In this document: piece after piece, positions 23,411 to 34,413 of the stretch
Position numbering within the stretch: position 1 is the first letter of the stretch
How the letters are laid out: the number at the start of each line of letters is the position of its first letter
Source: Hysterium pulicare CBS 123377
Taxonomy: Eukaryota; Ascomycota; Dothideomycetes; Hysteriales; Hysteriaceae
Direction of reading: 5' to 3'
Length of the DNA stretch: 64,000 bases
Assembly: GCA_000467715.1 (NCBI GenBank)
Contig: AJFK01000612.1
Span: 248,001-312,000 of the forward strand
Made by a program: the position numbers and the translations under genes
Notes under the pieces: model-generated
The model's input: the letters and a program-made list of their open reading frames with translations, nothing else
What the model was told of the DNA's origin: nothing
Database searches by the model: none

Positions 23411-26400
23411 ACTCTATCGTGAGGGAACCGATGTTCGAAGTCGCCTTTTTCGTTCTTTGTGCCCCGCGTTGCGAAAAGATACCCCAATCCCTCCCACTCT
23501 TGTCCCACTTCCACTGTCCTGCGGCGTCGATCACGCACTTCTAGCATGTCCAACACACACCAGCATCTTTCAACGGCGTTGAGCACTTGTGCATCGTTTT
23601 GGTGGCGTTTCTCTGTTCACTACTTATTCTGGTCTTGGGCGTTATCTGTTGCACTGGTGTCTTCCAAAAGCAAGCAAGCAGTGGCCCCGAAAAAGCTGTC
23701 TCGGTCGTTTCAACAACCCCTATTTCTCCAGGTCCCTGCAACCTAGCCCCTGTAAATAGTAGTGCCTCGATGTTCTCTTTCTTTTTTTTTTTTTGCACTC
23801 TGGAGAAATCATTTCCTCAACGGACGAGCTAGGTAGATTTGCGAGGCTTCAGGACGTTCGAAGTCAAATTTCCGAATACTGAATATATTTTGCTCGATCC
23901 AACTCGATTGTGTGTGCGGTGGCTCGTGAAAGTCTGCGCCTGCGACTTTTTCTACCAATCAACGAGTGCAATTGGAAAGATGATATCAGCACCTCAGCCG
24001 TTATGCTCCATGCTTTGGCCGGAACATACTTTTGTGGAAGTAAAAACGTGTTCGGAGAGAGACGTATCACGTTGTGTGCCGTCTCACATGCGTTGACGAT
24101 CCCCATTTTGTTTTGTGCATTCACAGAATTTATTTTTGCACGGCACACCACGCATCACAACTGTACTGTAGAATATTTCTGTGCGCTTGTTCGTCTTGGC
24201 GGCATGGGAAGCAAGGATAGCATGCGCGCCGCCCGTGCCATGCATGGTGACGTTGCTGCGAGTGAAGCATGCCAACTGATGCTGCATGCAGCATGGGAGT
24301 CTTTGACAGGTCTCGAATGGAGTCGAACCAAGACACCAAGCCAGCCTCTTGGCCCTCTTTCTCACTCCCTTCTCCCCACTTTTGCACTGCCTTGTCACTG
24401 TCAGCTTCCTTCTGCTCCACCATGACAATCATTCGAGATGAATGATGAAATACGGCAGGGTGTCGGATCAGGTCACTAGGCCTCCATAATAGGCTGGCTG
24501 GGGCATCCGAGATCATAGGCGTGTCCTGCGCAAGCGGGCTAGCACAGTCCCACCTATCAGAGAGAGCAATCGGATTCCCATATTTGGCCAGTGGGAGTGG
24601 CTTTCATCAGTTACCGGTCACGGGGCGTAAGGTACTTTGTCTATTCCTTGTACATATCACCTCGTGGGCGCGAATCTCAGTCCAAGACACTTTCTCTCAA
24701 TCCAAGCTGGGCAGCGAATCCTGTGCTAAGGTCAATCCATTTGGCCCAATGGGGAGTCGGTCCCATCCAATCAAATGCCGGAAATGCGGATATAGTGACG
24801 TCCTGCTTCTTGTTGCTTCTTTGAGGCGGGAGAGATAGGAAGCAAGCTCAGCGCTCAGTCAGCGACCCAGTCCGACCGTCGCCGAACTTGCATGAGTCAT
24901 CATCAAGCTTACAGCTAGCTTTTCGTAGGGCTGACGGAAATGCAGAGCGACTTCCACGCGAACAGGGCGTGCATTGGTACGTTACTGCTCGTGGTGGCAA
25001 AGCTGATTAGATAGGCGATTAAAATGCATGCTGCATGCATGATAATCGTGAAGAATCCGGTAAGAACAAGCCACGGAATTGGTTGCAGACGTCCTTCATC
25101 ATCCCACACGGCTGACAAGGCAATTGTGAGGCATTAACTCGCAACCTTGCGGATCTTTCACCATCAATTGAGCGGTATCGGACTTGCTAAACGGGTCTTC
25201 GATTTGGAGTAAGGAAGAGAGAAATTGGAGTTTGGATCCAGTCATCGGTCAAATCTCCACACGTCCACAGTACCATTAGTCGGGCCGAAACTGTATTTAG
25301 GGTTCTGCGGAGTCGTTCGGACAGTGATACAAGTACTTGAGATAGTCGATCTGACAACGCCTCAGGGCGCAGACAAGGCTCCCTAGCGCGTGATACCTAT
25401 CACATACATTTAATGCACGATATTGGGAAGTGATAATACTTGAGTCGCAATATTAATCTAAGATTCCGTATCAGACATCCTCCATAAATAGCAATGATTG
25501 CACACGTGGCTCTTGTGCTCTCCTGTCAAGTCCACTGACGTCCAACTAACGCCCCACTCAGCCTTTATTCGCCCTCTGTTGAGACGCTGCCTTGGAGCCT
25601 TGGGGCGCAGCAACTCGAGGTCTGATTTTCAGACCCTCGAGTCAGGGCGTTCTTTTCTAATATCCCTCACTTGATTAATCTCACTACAGGCTGTACTCTT
25701 CCACGCTGTCTTTGGCATCAATCAGACCATTCGTTCATGCAGTTCCTAGTCTCATACAGATGTCTGACCTTACTCAATGAAAATACCCACTCGGAACTCT
25801 AGCCTTCCAGCTTGAGAATCAAAACACCCCTGAAGAATGTTCCAAGCAGCCGGTGCCAGCTATTTGCCGATTCAGTGGTTGAGCTTGATCATTGCCAACA
25901 TTATTCATGGCGGGAAAGAATTTCCAATTTCGTACATGAGGTTCATTCGTCTGATTTTCGGAAGCACGGCTCCTGTGGAAAGCCGCAGACTCCAGTATGC
26001 GTAGGTTTTGAGGAAGAGGCCGAGGTGTGTGGGGGGATGATTCATGGGTAGAAATTTATTTGCGGTACGGAACATGACTCGGTGAACCCTCATGTGATCG
26101 CTCCTCCATCCAACGCAACAAAGACGGCAAGGCGGGAGTATTCGTGAGCGGGGTCACATCTGTATCGTGGGGCTGTTGAAGGAAATAAACGTGCTTTAGT
26201 GTGATGGGTGTCATGATTCATGGTAGTATCAACATTGAACGCCAGACCCTCCAAAATAAGTTGTAATTCTTGTGCTAGTTTCCGGGACACCTCAAGGAGC
26301 GCAAGTTACAGAGTCCAAATCATCTTTGTACGCTGATAGTAAAGCAGTTGGTAGACGCAGACCCATCCTCCGAGAACGACAAATTATAAGACTCGTGTGC

Positions 26401-27043
26401 GTCGCCCTAAGATTCAGAAGAAGGTCAGAGACGATCGAAATGGACTTTCCGTAGCCGATGAGATTGGTGGACTATAAGTGAAATTGATTAATACAGGTCC
26501 TAAATCAAGCTTGTGGAGATCATAACCTACAATATGCGGCTCTCCTTGGTGAGAAGCCTCCTCGCCATACCCAAGGATGAAAGCAATCAGTGCAGTAATA
26601 CTATGTCGAACATCAAATATATTTTGCTTGAAATTACAGAAGATCAAAACCATGCCATTGCTAAAGATTGTTCGTGGTATGTACGCAGTGATGAAAGATG
26701 GCCTATCAAAAGTGACATGATAGAAAATTATCTAGGTAAATTCTTTTCGACAACAATACGTACACAGGCTCTATATACCTTGGCACTTTCTGGATGGGCT
26801 TGATGAGGGCAACTGGCTATAATGACCTTCACCGAGCCCAAGCGAACTATGACTAGGTACACCTCTAGCACCGGAGTTGATGGAAGCAGTTACACCCCAC
26901 CGGTATAGCTCCCGACCTTTGCAATTGAATGTTAAAGGTACAAAGGTATAAGGCTTACATGCTCCGTTATTACGTGCACATCCCCATGAAGACTTTGTAG
27001 AACTTCCGCGCATGCCCAAAATTCCTGCATTGGCTCCATTACA
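23411..27043. other. 3.6-kb intergenic region
   Basis: No gene is supported between the aldolase and the dynamin 3' end. It contains a poly-T run near 23783-23797, repeated GCATGC-type motifs (around 24290 and 25026-25040) and a strong hairpin at 25613-25642, listed separately. The remaining open frames are short and unrecognisable. Confidence 0.5.
25613..25642. repeat. Inverted repeat / potential hairpin
   Basis: Two arms pair over 13 bp with one bulged C and a 3-base loop: ACTCGAGGTCTGA (25613-25625) with TCAGACCCTCGAGT (25629-25642). It stands alone in gene-free DNA, so it could be part of a structured RNA, a protein-binding site or a chance fold. No poly-T or coding neighbour suggests a particular role. 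Confidence 0.5.
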
Positions 27044-30000
27044 TCAGGCCTCCAACCCGCCGCCGTATCGATGGTCGTTCGCATAATCTGCTAACCTAAG
27101 TTCCTATATGAATCGGTCAGCTTGGAATTTATGAAGATTAAGTTTGTGAGAGTTCATAAGGAAGCGCAGACCTCAGGAGAGAAATCGGAATAAGGTGGAG
27201 TAATGTTTATAGATTGGAAATGCTCGGTCACATATTTAGATCCGCCGAAGAAATATGCAGAGTATTCCAGGTCTTCTATTAAATAGGGAGGTTTTTCCAT
27301 ACCACTTGTGCCTGTAGAACTAGGCTTTGGTGTCGGTGTGCTACTGGCGGGTGGATTGCCGGTAGATGTTGCACTAGAACCAGAGTCTGCCAAACCGCTG
27401 AAAGCAGGGGTATAGTCTGCAAAGCTGAAAGCAGGGGTAGATTTTGTAAATCCGCTGAAAGCAGGGATAGAGTTTGGAAAAGCAGTGAAAGTAGGTGTAG
27501 ATGAGCTTGTAGATGCCGAGGAAGAAAATGCCTTCGCGAAACCATCGAAACCACCAGAAGCAGGAGTGGATGAATTTGTAGCATCTGAGCTTGACTTCCC
27601 AAATAATAAATCGGCGAATGGAGTTTGCGATCCGACAGCAGGCCGGGGGGTTGATGAGCTTGTTGCAGTTGGACTTGGAGTCCCAAATGGTGAAGCTCCG
27701 GCTGCATTCTGAAAACTAAAAGTTGGCCGAGGGGTCGATGAGCTTGTAGTAGTTGGATTTGATGATGAACTGCCAGGGGAATTCTGCGATCCCGCGTTTG
27801 CGGCTTGACTATCACTTGATTGTTTGTTCGCACTTAACCCGCTGAACAAACTCGGCGACTGCCTTGGGGGCGTGCTGGCTGTCTCTGAAGGCGAGCCACC
27901 GAACAAAGTGTTTGAGTTTTTGCTTGCACTGGAAACTCCAATGCCAGGTGAGTGTGACCTGCCGGCACTGATTGTGGTGCTTGGCCGGAATACACTCGGG
28001 GACGTCCCAGAAGAGGGCGCATTGAATGAGCGTAGAGCAGAGTCCCAAGTATCCAACGAAGATCTCGGAGGCTCAGGGCTTGCTGCAGTAGCTCCAGTGG
28101 AAGAGGCCGACGGTCTTGTTCCAGAGCCTCCATGGACTTGATCAAGTACTGATCTTACAGGCGTCTCGCTAGAGCCTCCAGGGGAAGGTTGAACGGATTG
28201 GCTTTGTGGAGAAGAATTACTGTTGCTCCTCAATTCAGTGGCATTACGCACTGGAAGTGTCCTATCAGTGCGATTATCACCGCCTCCATTGTTTTGATTG
28301 CGACGCCCGGCTAAGCATAGTTAGCACTCCTCAGGTTATCAGACAATGCAAGAACATCACCACCCTGTCGTTCAAGAGAGGGGGTTATGAAATCATAAGA
28401 AGCTAATGTGGAACTACTAACCTCGGGGAGTCATCCCTCTTATCGTCTTCAGCGCGTTTTCTAATGCAGTTCTTGTCTTGTTGAGAAGGTTTCGCTTAAC
28501 TACTGTGTCTCGAGACTCGGCGGCTACGAGTTTTAACTTTTCGTCGTCCATGTCTCTGATGATGGCGGAAGAAAAGATCTTTGGTAGATCCTTCAGTAAA
28601 CATTGTTCAATGGCAAGTGAAGCGACATTGTTCAGGAAATTCAAAACGGTAATCTACCATGATGCAGTCAGTTTCCTTCCCACCAGTATTGAGACTGCGC
28701 GGAATGAAGACAGATAAAGGAATACAGTGTTGTCTGCAACCAGGCATTATAAGCCGAGTGCAGTAACATCTTACCTCATAGTAAGCTTGCATGGAATCCA
28801 AAGTTCCAGACGAACCATACTTGTCATCATTTGGAGACTTCTGCAGAGATAGTTGAGCCACGAGCTCATCAACTGAAGGCAAGGATGACGGATCCTTTCT
28901 CGTGGCTAACTCTCGCCGCACAGCCTCCACCACCGGCTTGGCGATCTTGTTCTCTTGCAGTATTTTCATTTTGAAAGCGAAGTATGGATCTATGTTAATA
29001 GGGTCAAAATCTCGGTGTGGAGCCAACAGTTCCTGAAGTTTGCTCAAAACTGCTTGCAGTCTGTCCTCCATGGCGGGATCAATGATCTGAACAAGCAGTT
29101 GATTGCACGTCGTCTCCTGGGCTATATGACTGAGCAGTAGATCTAGGAAGTTCTTGACCGCGGTCCAAATGGCTTTTATGTGGTCGGTAGCAATTTCTTC
29201 CCAGGGTTCAGATTGCTGTTGAAAGAGTGAACCGATCAAGAGCGGATTAGAGATCCCAGGGAGCTCATTAGCTCTCTCGCTTCGCGCCAACGGGTCGACA
29301 TGTTCCTGAAGAAATTGAGATCGTGATATCACCCTAGGGTGATCCAATCGAGACTCAACAGCAGCATTGTCGTTCGGACCTGCGTCTTCAGTAACATGCC
29401 ACTTGTGCCCCTTCTGTAGCATTTCACTGGCGAATTGGTCATTGAGATTACGGACTATAGCCCTCAGCCTTTTCTCCAACCCCTCCGATGACGAAGCGTC
29501 GCCGAAAAATGATATCCGTCGATATCTTCCTTCTAGGGCTTCCTTAGTATACTCGTAGAATTTGTCACTGATTTCGGAAAGGTAGTTTTGCTGATCTTTA
29601 GCAGATTCGCGCGGCTCTCCAATTTTCTTCAAACTTATATAGGTTTGTTCGAGGTCGTGATTAAGGCGTTCTGTGATGGACGGCAATTTCGAACGGATGT
29701 GACCCAGGAGCATCATGCTAAGTTTCGTTCGTAGATCATTGACTCCAAGCCCTACTGGCAGCCCTGCCCAGTTGCTGTTATCGAAGAATTCCTTTTCAAC
29801 GATATCTCTTTCTTCGTTTGTAGTTGCCTGCTCCCCGTAGGTTCTGTTTCTGACGACATGCCAGCCATGCTCGAACTTAATCCGACTATTCCGTGCAAGA
29901 TCCAGATATTCCTGTTCTCTCTCTGATCCGGATGGTAACAAATCAGGTTTGGTGATAATTCCTAACGTCCGCTGGCCGTTTGGAACTATGCTTCTGACAT

Positions 30001-30649
30001 GGTTCAAAACCACCTGGATATCGATGTCGTTATGAGCAGAGATGACCGCTAGGATGATACTATTACTTTGCCGCATATAGTTTTTAACGAGGGAGGTTAC
30101 GAGGTTAACGTCTTTATCGTCAGGACGATAGTGAATTAGTCCCGGAAGATCCACAATCGTCAGTGGAGCCAAGTCAGGGGCAACTATGTCCACTTGTAGG
30201 ATGTCCTCAAAGAAAGCATTGGAGCCCGTTCCATGATTCTCATTCATACACTCTCTGGCAGCATTGATCAAGTCTGGAAAACGATCGGGAGAAGAGAATG
30301 ATCCTTGGAATCGCGTAAGACGGTCCCGGTCCTCTGAGTTCCGTGATGCAGATGGAATAATTCGAGTGCTGATTGAATGTGGGCCTCGACGGAGGCGAAG
30401 CTCACATGCGAACGTTGTACAAACATTGCTCCGCGTTGGGAATCTCACCCTCGTTAAAGCCTCGAGCACAGAACTCTTGCCGGACGACTGGTCACCACAA
30501 ACAATTAGCTGTGGAAGTCCGTCATCTCCGAGGAGTTTTCCGACTCCTTCAGCTCTGAGCTTATCGATCGCGTTAAGCAGTTGATTTTCGTCCTCAGAAA
30601 GAAGTTGAGCAAAAGTAGTTCCGGTCAAAGTGTCAGCTGGTCCCGCCAT
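27044..30649 (-). CDS. Mx-like dynamin GTPase fused to an FG-nucleoporin-like tail with GLEBS-like C-terminus
   Basis: Four exons (30649-28775, 28653-28422, 28310-27172, 27103-27044) give 1101 residues. The GTPase domain has GDQSSGKSS (residues 52-60), DLPG (167-170) and TKPD (233-236). A stalk-type middle region follows, then the GED in exon 2 (about 626-702). This layout without PH or proline-rich domains is that of Mx-type dynamins. From about residue 705 the protein becomes Ser/Thr/Pro-rich and carries FG, FxF and PAFSG units, as in FG nucleoporins. The last intron (27104-27171; CTGAC branch, ATATAG acceptor) joins FSPE to ELRLADY, so the C-terminus has the EELRxxDY signature of the Nup98/Nup116 GLEBS motif. 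Without that splice the frame stops at 27154. A nuclear-pore-linked role is inferred, not shown. Confidence 0.85.
27397..27490 (-). repeat. Short tandem repeat encoding PAFSG units of the FG-like tail
   Basis: Three near-identical units begin with GCTGAAAGCAGG on the plus strand at 27397, 27424 and 27454, spaced 27 and 30 bp. They encode 9-10-residue repeats of the type TPAFSGLAD / TPAFSFADY / IPAFSGFTK. The spacing in multiples of three shows in-frame repeat expansion within the tail of the dynamin fusion. A second diffuse repeat (GATGAGCTTG units around 27497-27750) encodes the TSSSTPRP-type spacers. Confidence 0.7.
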
Positions 30650-31668
30650 TCTAAATAGTATTGTGAGTGATAGTTGAGTGCTAGGTCAGACCGTTGATGA
30701 GAGAGTCGGTTGGGATCATTGTTGGGAAAGGAATTAGGAAAATAGACGGATATGAGACTACCTTATAATAGCACAGAATCGAAGGACTAAGCGATGTGAG
30801 AAACGGGGTAGCAAGAAAGGGGGCTATGCATGGTATCAGCCTCACAAGGCTCCGAGGTTCTTTGCACCCTTGAAAGAGGCTTGATCGATAGCTTGGGCGC
30901 TTTGGCCAAGGGTTCCAAGAACAATTCGAACAATGGTTCTCGGAGATCATGTTGTCAGTCATATAATTTGCTGAATCGATCATAAATTGAAGACCGACAG
31001 TCTTTGGAAGGATTTCAAAGAGAGACACGGCTTGAAACGCTTTCGCAAACGCCAAGGATTCGAACGCCGCGATAACATTGCATATGTACGCCCAACGCCA
31101 CGAAGTGTCGCTGTGCCGCGATGGTGCATTATCCAATCGGGGTGCCATGGTTGCTTGCGACAAGTGCTCGAACTGTAAAACATGAGACAGTTGCGAATCC
31201 GACAGGGAGAACACCGTTGGAGCCCGAAGGCAGTAAGTAAATCCAAGTACTATTGCGTGTTCATTTCAATGAAGAAGTGAGGTTGGAGTTAACCCGTGCG
31301 GGACGGATCGTCTATGGTCTATTCCTAATTCGGCCCTCGCGTTCCCGAAGTTCTGTGCTCCTTGCCCCTGAGATGTTTCTTCGGCGTCAATATTCAGGGC
31401 GCTATCTTTGTAGTTTGAGCAGCGTACAATGGCATACATTTCAGACTACTTAGGACAAAATACATATCTATCTACTTGTGCAACTCGAAACCATGCCACT
31501 AGTACCAACGGACCTAATGCTCTCATTCGTTCTCAAATCCTCCAAACTCAGAAACAGACAGGTAATTAGACTTCACATTGACTACATGTACAACCAAGCG
31601 TGGTATTTCTCGTTTCCTCGCCCACAAACCGATTCTCAAGCTCCTGCTACGAGGTCAGTTAAAGAAAT
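30650..31668. other. Interval between the tandem dynamin genes
   Basis: About 1 kb between the end of the upstream paralogue and the start of the FG-tailed dynamin; it should contain the latter's promoter. A minus-strand frame at 30681-31214 is open but unrecognisable, so I do not call it a gene. No TATA box or transposon relic is clear. Confidence 0.45.
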
Positions 31669-34413
31669 CTAGCAGGCTATGCTTGTGGAAAACCCACCGA
31701 TTCGCTCGACCTGATTGAAAACAAACCTTGGGGGCGACAGACCGTTTGTCTTACTGTTCCCATACGATTGTGGAAAGCCGTTACCAGCATCGCTTTCTTC
31801 TGCCGTTTCACACTCGGAGTCGGACTCGTTAGAAGGCATTCCACGCCAGGGCATTTTTGGCCTAGAACTCGTTGGTCTTGATGCTGTGCGTAGGGGTGAC
31901 CGGGAGGTTGATGATTTAAACGCGTTTGGTGTCGTTGAGCTGCCTGATGAATGGGTGCGTCCACGAGGTGGTGCGCTATCTGCGCTAACACTGAGTCTTC
32001 TGAACGCCGAATCTAGATGATCTTCTGCACGGTTATTAGATGAACCATCTATAAGGTTCATCGATACAAAGGCCTCTTACCTTCAGTCACAGGTGTTTCT
32101 TCTTTCACGGTAGAGTACTCAGTTGTCTGCGGAGCTCTGCGCGGTGCGTTCTTTCGCATGGTGGGACCCTTGCGCATGACTTCAGCATATAGGTTAGTTC
32201 CAATTCCTGTCATTCATTTCGGTGTGAACGGCCTACCATTGACAGCTTGGTATGCCTGAAGATTGATGGTGCGTCGTCCAACTTTCAAATCTTTTATCTT
32301 CTCATCAAGTGAAGCACGCTCTAACTGGATATCCTCGGATTCAGCGGCAATCGCCTCGAGTTTATCGTCATCCATTCCTCGAATCGTTGTGGGAGAGAAG
32401 ATATTCGGGAGGTCGGCGACCAAACAGTTCTCAGCAGCAAGGACAATCACATTGCTAGTGAATACTGAAATTGCGGCCTTTCAATGCATTATGTTAGTTT
32501 TACAACCACACCAAGTAGCTTGAGCTCAATATGGGGATGTAAGGAGTCTCGTTCTTCCATACCTTGTAATAAGCTTGCATACGGTCAAGGATTTCCGAAT
32601 TCGCTATGTCATCGATAGACCCATGACTATCAGTCAGCAATACGTCTCCGGACCCTGGCCCAGATATTCCATTTTCATTCCTGCTGACAAGACGCTCGGC
32701 CTGCAATCTGTGGATCTCTTCTAGATATCCTGGATCGTACGTAATCGGATCGAGAGAAGTATAGGGTTTAAGCAATTCTTCGAGCTTCTCCAGGACGATA
32801 CGGCGTTTCTCCTCTAGATGCATGTCGACATGTTCCATCATAAGAACATTGTAGGTTCGAGAATCCATCAGACTACTCAGGCAGAGCTCAAAGAATAATC
32901 TGACCGCTTGCCAGACAGAATCAAGGTAAATTTCACCTATTTGCTTCCAATGCTCGGACTGCTCCCGAAACAGATGTCCGATGATGAGGGGATTCCTTGT
33001 TCCTATTAGTTCCTTACCTCTGCTCTCCTTTGCCAATTCACTAATTTTGTCGAGATAAACTGAACGACTGATAGATTTCGGGCCATCGCAATAACTGTCT
33101 GAGAGGAGTGAAGATGCATCGTCAGATTCTTCAGGGTGGGACGGTGGCTTGGCCAGGATCTGCCATGTATGACCTTTTTGGTACATCGTCTTTGAAAACT
33201 GAAGGCTATGTTCTTCGATTCTGGCACGCAGTCTTCTAGGATCCCCATTTTGCGACGAAATCCAGAAGAATTTCTCATTGTAGGCACCGCTAAGAGCGTT
33301 CTCAGCAAGTCTCTGGAATTCCTCACTTCTGCTAGTGAGGTAGTCGTGTTGTGCTGCTTTGCTGGCCCGAGGCTTCCCTAGTTGGTCTCGTCGTATCTGA
33401 CTTTTCGCGATGGCTGCGTCGATTTTCTCGACGAGTAAAGGTAGCTTGGTACGAATCTGCTGCAAGAGAACTTTGCTGAGCCTAGTCCGTAAAGCATCAA
33501 TGCCCATGTTGGAATCGAATTGAGCAATAGACCCCCATCTGCTCTTGGAAAAAAACTCTTTCTCCGCAGCATCTCGTTCATCATCTGAGCTGTCGCGCAT
33601 TTGGAAGTCTCGATTTTTGACGACATGCCAGCCGAGTCGAAGAGGGACCAAAGAGTTCTTGGCTAAGTCGAGATAACCTTGTTCCTTCTCGGAGCCTGAG
33701 TCCAGAGTATCTGGCTTTGTAATAATCCCAAGAGTACGGAAACCGGGCTTGTCGAACTCTTGTGCGTATTTCAACACAATCTGATTCGCTCGCTCATTTT
33801 GTGCCGAAACTACAGCTAAAATGATGCTGCTTTCACTGCTCATATAATTCTTCACCATGCGCTGTACAAGTTCAACGTCATCTGAGGTCTGCTTTTCATT
33901 CTCAAAATGAATTAGACCGGGCAGATCAACAATCGTTAGCGGCGAGCAGTCCGGTCCGGTGATCTCAACCTTTAGGATATCATCAAAAAATGCATTTGAT
34001 GTTGCCCTAGAGACAATCTGCATATGCTGTCTTGCCTCTTCGATCAAGGAGCCAAATTCCTCAGGTGAGGAAATGGATTGCCGAAAAGTTTCCAGCCGTG
34101 TCTTCTCTGGGGGTTTTCGACTGTCTCCCGCTCGGATACTACCCACAATTTGTTGTTTCGGAGCTTTTCGGAGGATTAATTCGGTGGCGAAAGTTGTGCA
34201 GAGGCCATCCCTGGTTGGGAATTTGAGTCGAGTGAGGCCTTCAAGTACCGAGCTCTTGCCAGAGGACTGATCACCACATACTATGAGTTGAGGCAACTCA
34301 ACATAATGGTTAAGCCCTTGAGCTCGTAGCTGATCGATGAGATTGAGGAGCTCCACCTGATCCGAAGAATGGAGCTGGTCAAGGGAAGTTGCGTCAAGAG
34401 CCTTGGTAGCCAT
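31669..34413 (-). CDS. Mx-like dynamin GTPase, tandem paralogue without FG tail
   Basis: Four exons (34413-32563, 32477-32237, 32179-32081, 32024-31669) give 848 residues. The core parallels the neighbouring dynamin: GDQSSGKSS at residues 47-55, DLPG at 163-166, TKPD at 232-235, middle region and a GED in exon 2. Exons 1 and 2 are joined at the same place, MQAYY(K/E), in both genes, so they are tandem duplicates. The tail differs: about 150 residues, basic and Ser-rich (SSRPKMPWRG), then acidic, ending in GGFSTSIAC, with no FG or GLEBS-like motif. Such dynamins self-assemble and hydrolyse GTP on membranes or other targets. The cellular role of fungal Mx-like members is not known to me. Confidence 0.87.

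Noticed and set aside
27154-27171. Stop of the FG-like tail at 27154
   Set aside because: Reading through gives an abrupt VCASL ending. The spliced form ending at 27044 completes a recognised motif, so it was preferred.
31050-31075. tRNA-like T-arm (reverse strand GTTCGAATCC)
   Set aside because: No matching acceptor, D or anticodon arms could be built around it, and the putative T stem does not pair.
30681-31214. Minus-strand frame of 177 codons between the dynamins
   Set aside because: Considered as a third dynamin remnant or an accessory gene, but no GTPase or stalk motif is present.
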